From the NCBI GenBank assembly GCA_910587495.1, contig CAJUMT010000138.1, positions 1-9,413 on the forward strand: a stretch of DNA of 9,413 nt. Reading direction: 5' to 3'. Below the pieces are notes generated by a model, which did not search any database, had not been told where the DNA came from, and saw only the letters and a list, made by a program, of their open reading frames with translations. The DNA is from an uncultured Lachnospiraceae bacterium (GTDB lineage: Bacteria; Bacillota_A; Clostridia; Lachnospirales; Lachnospiraceae). A program made the translations under genes and the position numbers. Shown one piece after another: positions 5,665-9,413 of the stretch. Every line of letters starts with the position of its first letter. The stretch's first letter is position 1.

Positions 5665-5695
5665 AGGGGCATACCACCCCTCTTTCGCCGTTTTT
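5663..5695. terminator. Bidirectional terminator between convergent genes
   Basis: A 7-bp stem (AGAGGGG at 5663-5669 with CCCCTCT at 5677-5683) closes a 7-base loop. On plus it is followed by TTCGCCG and a TTTTT tract (5691-5695). On minus it is followed after a short gap by TTTT. It lies between a plus-strand stop at 5664 and a minus-strand stop at 5700, so it likely serves both. Confidence 0.75.
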
Positions 5696-5699
5696 ACAT

Positions 5700-6896
5700 C
5701 TATTCTTTTTTAGGCACATAGACCGCGGCGGTCACCGTGCCGTCTTCGTTCAATGTCCAGGTCTCAATCTCCAGGCTTTCCAGCAGGTCGTCACTGTAGC
5801 TGTACCCGCCGATCGCCAGCGTCCCCGGCGTCTGTTTCCCTTCCGGGAACAAGCTATCCATAAACCCGACTCCGCCCCCGCTGGAAGAACCGTCGGGAAG
5901 CTCCCAGGAGTAATCCATCACGCCATCCGCGTCGGGTTTTACGGTTTTGACAGTCGCCTCCACTCTGTCTGCATATTCTTCCAGTTTATGGCCGTTTTCC
6001 AGCGCTTCCTCCACCATCTGTATCCATGCCTCAATCTCGGGATTGTTTAAATCCTCTTCCGGCTCGTCGGGCGTCTCCCATTCTTCTTTTAACTTTTTAA
6101 GAAACGCCTCTGCAGCTGCAGGGTCAGCGGCGGACGGATCAAGCCGCAGGGTAAAAAGCGCGTTCACGCCGTCATAAGATTCATTTCTGCTGATCTTACC
6201 GGTAGCTTCATCAAACCGGTATGCCTCATTATCATAAAAAGTCCCTTCATTGGCTCCGATATAAATCACCCGGTCTGCGAACATCTCAATATTGTCCATT
6301 TCCAGCAGACGGTAATCGACACCGTCCTTTACGAACTCGCTGTAACCGCCGCCCATACCCTGCATGCTGTAGAACATCGGATCCAGCCCCTGGATAAAGG
6401 GGGATACATAGAACGCAGGATCTCCGTACGCATCATCGCTTGTATCCGGCATGGGCGTCCCGTCCGCGCGTTCAATCGCTACAGCCGCATAAAACATATC
6501 ATCTTTTAAGCTGCCCTGTTCGTTCTCCGTCAGGTACTCGCTGATATTTTTGCCTGCCACCGCGCCTAAGAGCGTTATTTTATAGTCTCCATATTCCTGA
6601 GTTTCATTTACGACGACTGCGTTTGGTCCCTGGAACGCTTCTTCCAGTTTTTTATCTTCAAAATGCTGCGCCATCTGGGCGGGACTTAAATATTTCCATG
6701 CGGCAAATACAGTCATTGACCCGATGGCCAGGGTAATGCATGCTGCCAGCGCTGCTGCCGGAAGCCCTTTTACTTTTTTTCTTCCCATATAGATTCTCTC
6801 CTCTGCCTGATCTAAGATTTTGCAATTGAGCCGCGCATCCGGCTCTTCTTTTGGAGAAAGGGCCTGTTTTAAAATAACATCAATGTCTTTTTTCAT
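5700..6896 (-). CDS. Membrane-anchored anti-sigma factor-like protein (DUF4179-like)
   Basis: A 398-residue protein with a short cytoplasmic N-terminus (1-44, Lys- and Glu-rich), one membrane helix (about 45-67, LPAAALAACITLAIGS onward to VFAAW) and a large extracytoplasmic part. The region after the helix (LSPAQMAQHFEDKKLEEAFQG, with 20-residue core at 70-89) resembles clostridial DUF4179-type proteins encoded beside ECF sigma factors. The usual role is to hold the sigma factor at the membrane until a signal arrives; the signal here is unknown. No zinc-binding HxxxCxxC motif is present. The outer domain is long and acidic (about 260-310) and has a Gly/Ser patch near 338-346. The start ATG lies inside the sigma gene with a 17-bp overlap and GGAGG 9 bp upstream, so the two are coupled. 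The anti-sigma role rests on context and topology. Confidence 0.8.
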   Translation of the reverse strand: MKKDIDVILKQALSPKEEPDARLNCKILDQAEERIYMGRKKVKGLPAAALAACITLAIGSMTVFAAWKYLSPAQMAQHFEDKKLEEAFQGPNAVVVNETQEYGDYKITLLGAVAGKNISEYLTENEQGSLKDDMFYAAVAIERADGTPMPDTSDDAYGDPAFYVSPFIQGLDPMFYSMQGMGGGYSEFVKDGVDYRLLEMDNIEMFADRVIYIGANEGTFYDNEAYRFDEATGKISRNESYDGVNALFTLRLDPSAADPAAAEAFLKKLKEEWETPDEPEEDLNNPEIEAWIQMVEEALENGHKLEEYADRVEATVKTVKPDADGVMDYSWELPDGSSSGGGVGFMDSLFPEGKQTPGTLAIGGYSYSDDLLESLEIETWTLNEDGTVTAAVYVPKKE

Positions 6897-7413
6897 CTAA
6901 AACAACCTCCAGTTCTTTTTCCAACACCTTTTTTGCCTTGTAGAGCCTGCTTTTTACCGTCCCTTCGGGAAGCTTTAATACCCCGGCAATCTCGGATATT
7001 TTCAGATCTTCCATATAGAAAAGAAGTATCGGCATCCGGTATTTTTCCGGAAGGGCGTTCACCGCTCTGCGTACACAGGCCTGTTCTTCCTGTGAAATTA
7101 TCCGCTCTTCTGCCGTCGCTTCATCGGACGGCACTTCCAGTCCTGCCTCTTCCACCGAAAGCTCACATCCCGTAATCCGCTGCCGCCAGGCCGCTTTGCG
7201 GGCCTGATTTTTCCACAGGTTGACGGCCACGGACAGAAGATAACTTTTGGGATTTCCTTTAATATCCAATCTGTCTTTTACTTCCATCATTTTTAAAAAA
7301 GTATCCTGATAAAGGTCATCCGCCCTGTATCGGCTGCGGGTGATCTGACAGCAGAAAGAATAAATATCTTTTCCATAGTCCGATATCAGCGTTTCCAACT
7401 CTTCCCGGCTCAT
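6880..7413 (-). CDS. RNA polymerase sigma factor, sigma-70 family (ECF type)
   Basis: A 177-residue ECF-type sigma factor with only regions 2 and 4. Region 2 (about 10-75) contains the core-binding and -10 recognition segment DDLYQDTFLKM (32-42) and the SYLLSVAVNLWKNQARK stretch. Region 4 (about 112-166) has LPEKYRMPILLFYMEDL (121-137) and the helix-turn-helix KISEIAGVLKLPEGTVKSRL (138-157). It directs RNA polymerase to a small regulon, probably for an envelope or surface signal given its membrane-anchored partner encoded next. The start ATG has GGAGG 7 bp upstream. The gene is separated from galE by a strong terminator, so its promoter must lie within 7414-7504; such factors usually activate their own promoter. 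Target genes cannot be inferred. Confidence 0.93.
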   Translation of the reverse strand: MSREELETLISDYGKDIYSFCCQITRSRYRADDLYQDTFLKMMEVKDRLDIKGNPKSYLLSVAVNLWKNQARKAAWRQRITGCELSVEEAGLEVPSDEATAEERIISQEEQACVRRAVNALPEKYRMPILLFYMEDLKISEIAGVLKLPEGTVKSRLYKAKKVLEKELEVVLDEKRH

Positions 7414-7502
7414 ATGTGTTCCTCCACCTTATATTCGACGTCTATACTAAGGTTTTGCCCTTCACTTGTATATGGTAATAAATCAAAGAAAGGTTCACGC
7501 AT
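7410..7502 (-). other. 30-codon open frame in the sigma-factor leader
   Basis: An ATG at 7500-7502 opens a 30-residue frame (begins MREPFFDLLPY, ends VEYKVEEHI) whose TGA overlaps the sigma-factor ATG as ATGA. It fills the whole gap between the upstream terminator and the sigma gene. No ribosome site precedes it, and the terminator hairpin ends 2 bases before its ATG, so translation would need a leaderless or very short-leader mRNA. It may be chance, a leader peptide, or a remnant. Confidence 0.25.
7469..7497 (-). promoter_or_regulatory. Possible ECF-type autoregulated promoter for the sigma gene
   Basis: On the minus strand TGAACC (7492-7497), which carries the AAC core of ECF -35 elements, is followed after 17 bases by CATATA (7469-7474). 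It lies in the only interval available for a sigma-gene promoter. The -10 element is not the usual CGTA or CGTC, so the call is weak. Confidence 0.3.
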
Positions 7503-7503
7503 G

Positions 7504-7549
7504 AACATAGAAAAAAGCAGGCATTTTTTCACCTGCTTTTTTCTATGTT
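7504..7549 (-). terminator. Long inverted-repeat terminator downstream of galE
   Basis: Perfect 18-bp arms (7504-7521 and 7532-7549) flank a 10-base loop. Each arm contains a run of six A or T next to a GCAGG core, so either strand forms a GC hairpin followed by U residues. It begins 11 bp beyond the galE stop codon, so its main job is probably to end galE transcripts before the sigma operon. Confidence 0.9.
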
Positions 7550-7560
7550 TCCATGGAATT

Positions 7561-8577
7561 TTATTCGTTGTAACCGTTAGGGTTTTTAGACTGCCATCTC
7601 CAGGAATCGGCACACATCTCATCGATGCCGTACTGGGCCTCCCATCCAAGCTCTGCTTTTGCTTTGGCAGGATCGCAGTAACAGGTAGCAATATCTCCGG
7701 CGCGGCGGGGCTTAATTACATACGGAAGTTCTTTGCCGCAGGCTTTACTGAAAGCTTTTACCACCTGGAGTACGCTGTATCCATGTCCGGTACCCAAATT
7801 GTAAATTCTGACTTTTTTGTCTTCTTTAAATTTTTCCACAGCCTTTACATGGCCTTTTGCCAGATCGACCACATGAATGTAGTCCCTGACGCCGGTCCCA
7901 TCCGGTGTATCGTAATCGTCTCCGAACACGCCGACGCACTCTAACTTGCCAATAGCTACCTGTGCCACATAGGGAAGCAGATTATTAGGAATACCTTTTG
8001 GATCTTCTCCGATCATTCCGGACTTGTGCGCGCCGATAGGATTAAAATAACGGAGCAGAATCACATTCCACTGAGGATCTGCTTTTTGGATATCCATAAG
8101 TACCTGCTCTAACATGGTCTTTGTCTGTCCGTAAGGATTGGTAGGCGTCTTTTTCGGGCACTCTTCCGTGATCGGAATCATGGCCGGATCTCCGTATACG
8201 GTAGCGGAAGAACTGAATATGATATTCTTTACACCATGGTTGCGCATGGTATCGCACAAAAGCAGAGTGCCTGCCATGTTCTTATAGTAGTATTCGATGG
8301 GCTTTTCCACGGACTCGCCCACCGCCTTGTATCCTGCAAAATGGATCACCGCTTCCGGCTTCTCCTTATCAAAGATCTGGTCCAGCGTCTTCTGGTCTAA
8401 AAGATCTGCTTTATAAAAAGTCAGCGGTTTCCCTGTGATCTCCTTTACCCTCTCTAAAGCCTTCTCGCTGGCATTATACAGATTATCAACCACGACCACT
8501 TCATATCCCTCATTTAGCAACTCCACACAAGTATGGCTGCCAATATATCCTGCGCCTCCTGTGACTAAAATTTTCAT
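7561..8577 (-). CDS. galE: UDP-glucose 4-epimerase
   Basis: A 338-residue short-chain dehydrogenase-type epimerase that interconverts UDP-glucose and UDP-galactose using bound NAD. It serves the Leloir pathway and supplies UDP-galactose for surface glycans. The NAD-binding GGAGYIGSH (7-15) and DNLYNAS (31-37) are present. Catalytic residues fall at the same numbers as in E. coli GalE: S124 (SSSATVYG), Y149 and K153 (YGQTK). Length is normal and the C-terminal substrate domain (RYFNPIGAH, RDYIHVVDLA, RRAGDIA) is complete. The ATG at 8575-8577 is chosen over the adjacent TTG because GAGGAGG is 8 bp upstream. It is monocistronic: its own promoter lies at 8628-8656 and a strong terminator follows. 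No galK or galT is nearby in the window. Confidence 0.98.
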   Translation of the reverse strand: MKILVTGGAGYIGSHTCVELLNEGYEVVVVDNLYNASEKALERVKEITGKPLTFYKADLLDQKTLDQIFDKEKPEAVIHFAGYKAVGESVEKPIEYYYKNMAGTLLLCDTMRNHGVKNIIFSSSATVYGDPAMIPITEECPKKTPTNPYGQTKTMLEQVLMDIQKADPQWNVILLRYFNPIGAHKSGMIGEDPKGIPNNLLPYVAQVAIGKLECVGVFGDDYDTPDGTGVRDYIHVVDLAKGHVKAVEKFKEDKKVRIYNLGTGHGYSVLQVVKAFSKACGKELPYVIKPRRAGDIATCYCDPAKAKAELGWEAQYGIDEMCADSWRWQSKNPNGYNE

Positions 8578-8627
8578 CAATGTGACCTCCTCTATAATAG
8601 TTTTGTATTACTATTGTTCCGTTCATC

Positions 8628-8656
8628 AATATACCACACTTTTTCATGAATAGCAA
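8628..8656 (-). promoter_or_regulatory. Probable galE promoter
   Basis: On the minus strand TTGCTA (8651-8656) and TATATT (8628-8633) are 17 bases apart, with TG one base before the -10 box (extended -10). It lies 50 bases before the galE ATG. Its -35 box is 10 bases from that of the divergent promoter at 8667. Confidence 0.65.
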
Positions 8657-8666
8657 ACACCGTGCC

Positions 8667-8695
8667 TTGTATTTTTATAAATTTAGTTTTATAAT
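8667..8695 (+). promoter_or_regulatory. Probable promoter of the 173-residue hypothetical gene
   Basis: TTGTAT (8667-8672) and a perfect TATAAT (8690-8695) are separated by 17 bases, 34 bases before the ATG at 8730. The -35 box matches three of six consensus bases. The interval is strongly AT-rich. Confidence 0.65.
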
Positions 8696-8729
8696 AAATA
8701 CAACCATATATCAAGCAAGGGGGATACCT

Positions 8730-9251
8730 ATGAAAAACCAATTATTTGAAGAAGCAAAACGATCAGACATTCTGTCCAAAGCGCTGATCAATAACCTGCT
8801 GGAGTCCATGGAATACAGCAGCATCTCTTTTATCAACTGGACCATAGACGTACTAAAGATTTTGCGTACCCGGATCGATCGAGGCGACAAAATCAAGGAT
8901 GAAGTGTCCAAGATCACCTATGACAAGAAAAGCTTCCAGGCTTTTGTCAAAAAAAATTTCTCCTCCTATATCTACAGCCAGGTATTCGCGGATCCAAAAA
9001 AGGCAGAGAAAATATATTTTAACCTGGAATCCTGTGAAGGCGGCTACAATCTGGTCATGGCACACTCCTCCCATGAGAAGACATACCAATGGATCTCCAG
9101 CTTAAGCGAGCGCTTTTCCCTTGTAGAGATGGCGGCGACCGGCATCGTCCATGTCAAAGACAACAGAAACAATTCCTACACGCCTTTCATCTCCGAACAC
9201 GGAAAATACTGCAGATATGACAAAGAGATCGGAAAGATTTTGGAACTGTAA
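8730..9251 (+). CDS. Hypothetical protein, 173 residues
   Basis: I do not recognise this protein. It starts MKNQLFEEAKRSDILSKAL and appears helical in its first 80 residues, with many Lys, Ser and Ile. The middle (about 75-115) has an aromatic-rich part, KNFSSYIYSQVFADPKKAEKI in pieces, and a C-terminal half with probable strands (YNLVMAHSSHEKTYQW, VEMAATGIVHVKDN). The product looks soluble and cytoplasmic: no signal peptide, membrane helix, zinc motif or helix-turn-helix is evident. The ATG at 8730 follows an AAGGGGG site by 6 bases and lies downstream of a matching promoter; an earlier in-frame ATG at 8646 lies upstream of that promoter and is rejected. The gene is monocistronic, divergent from galE and closed by a strong terminator. 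Codon use is like its neighbours. Coding status is well supported, function unknown. Confidence 0.85.
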   Translation: MKNQLFEEAKRSDILSKALINNLLESMEYSSISFINWTIDVLKILRTRIDRGDKIKDEVSKITYDKKSFQAFVKKNFSSYIYSQVFADPKKAEKIYFNLESCEGGYNLVMAHSSHEKTYQWISSLSERFSLVEMAATGIVHVKDNRNNSYTPFISEHGKYCRYDKEIGKILEL

Positions 9252-9267
9252 ATACATAAGGCCAAGC

Positions 9268-9306
9268 AAAGGGGCAGCCTATACGCACAAGGCCGCCCCT
9301 TTTTTA
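9268..9306 (+). terminator. Rho-independent terminator after the 173-residue hypothetical gene
   Basis: Arms AAAGGGGC (9268-9275) and GCCCCTTT (9295-9302) pair fully. After one mismatch a further 3 bp form (GCC with GGC), leaving an 11-base loop. A run of T (9300-9305) follows on plus. It starts 16 bp after the stop codon. On minus there is no clear T tract. Confidence 0.85.
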
Positions 9307-9413
9307 TGCACGGAAGAAGACGGTTCTCCCTGTTTGCTTACCCCCCAGCCGTCAAAAGCCGGAATAAAACTTTCTTTTGCGCATTCCTTTTCCTGTACAT
9401 ACACCTGGCTCAT
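9279..9413 (-). CDS. Possible 3' end of a minus-strand gene, partial
   Basis: A minus-strand frame is open from the right edge to a TAG at 9279-9281, giving 44 codons (starts MSQVYVQEKECAKESF at the edge, and the ATG may be internal). Its codon pattern looks coding-like, but the stop lies inside the loop of the plus-strand terminator, which is unusual. The two other minus frames stop within 80 bases of the edge and could equally be gene ends. No family is recognised. Confidence 0.25.
   Translation of the reverse strand: MSQVYVQEKECAKESFIPAFDGWGVSKQGEPSSSVHKKGAALCV

Noticed and set aside
7437..7460. CGTC in the sigma-factor leader as an ECF -10 element
   Set aside because: The nearest upstream AAC is only about 10 bases away, too close for a -35 element.
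8646..8729. Earlier ATG for the 173-residue gene
   Set aside because: It lies upstream of the predicted promoter, and the ATG at 8730 has a strong ribosome site.
1..9413. CRISPR arrays, tRNA or rRNA genes, insertion sequences, phage or toxin-antitoxin genes
   Set aside because: No direct-repeat/spacer pattern, cloverleaf, transposase or integrase motif was seen on reading both strands; all long frames are accounted for.

Overview
The window looks like chromosomal DNA from an anaerobic, spore-forming Firmicute of the Clostridia, most likely Lachnospiraceae. This is inferred from three things: the rubredoxin plus flavodiiron protein set, the Cys/Gly-rich small protein of a type seen in that group, and strong GGAGG ribosome sites with consensus sigma-A promoters. 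No tRNA, rRNA, CRISPR array, insertion sequence or phage gene was seen. Most genes are on the minus strand, and four are on the plus strand.

Left part (1-2960, all minus): a rubredoxin gene, missed by a length cutoff because it encodes only 52 residues, has a perfect TTGACA-17-TATAAT promoter. It is followed by a hairpin terminator, a flavodiiron protein (FprA type), a DUF362 protein with a possible iron-sulfur cysteine set, and a GNAT acetyltransferase cut by the left edge. Rubredoxin is the classic electron donor to flavodiiron proteins, which reduce O2 (or NO) to protect anaerobes, so this reads as an oxygen-defence unit.

Middle-left (2966-4479, minus): a nitrilase-superfamily carbon-nitrogen hydrolase overlaps by ATGA with a small alarmone synthetase (RelQ-like, ppGpp synthesis).

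Centre (4598-5664, plus): divergent from the hydrolase is a 110-residue protein that is 22% Cys and 29% Gly, with CxC motifs, two short hydrophobic blocks and a terminal NNNCGC repeat. After a strong terminator come two overlapping genes of unknown function. Both units have upstream sequences resembling mother-cell sporulation promoters (sigma-K-like and sigma-E-like). This makes a late-sporulation role a testable guess and is the most interesting part of the window.

Middle-right (5700-7413, minus): an ECF-type sigma factor overlaps a membrane-anchored anti-sigma-like protein (DUF4179-like). The pair is flanked by a bidirectional terminator on one side and a very long inverted-repeat terminator on the other. 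A 30-codon open frame occupies the sigma-factor leader.

Right part (7561-9413): galE (UDP-glucose 4-epimerase, minus) diverges from an unrecognised 173-residue protein (plus). Their promoters sit back to back. The last 160 bases hold a terminator and an unidentified minus-strand open frame running off the edge.
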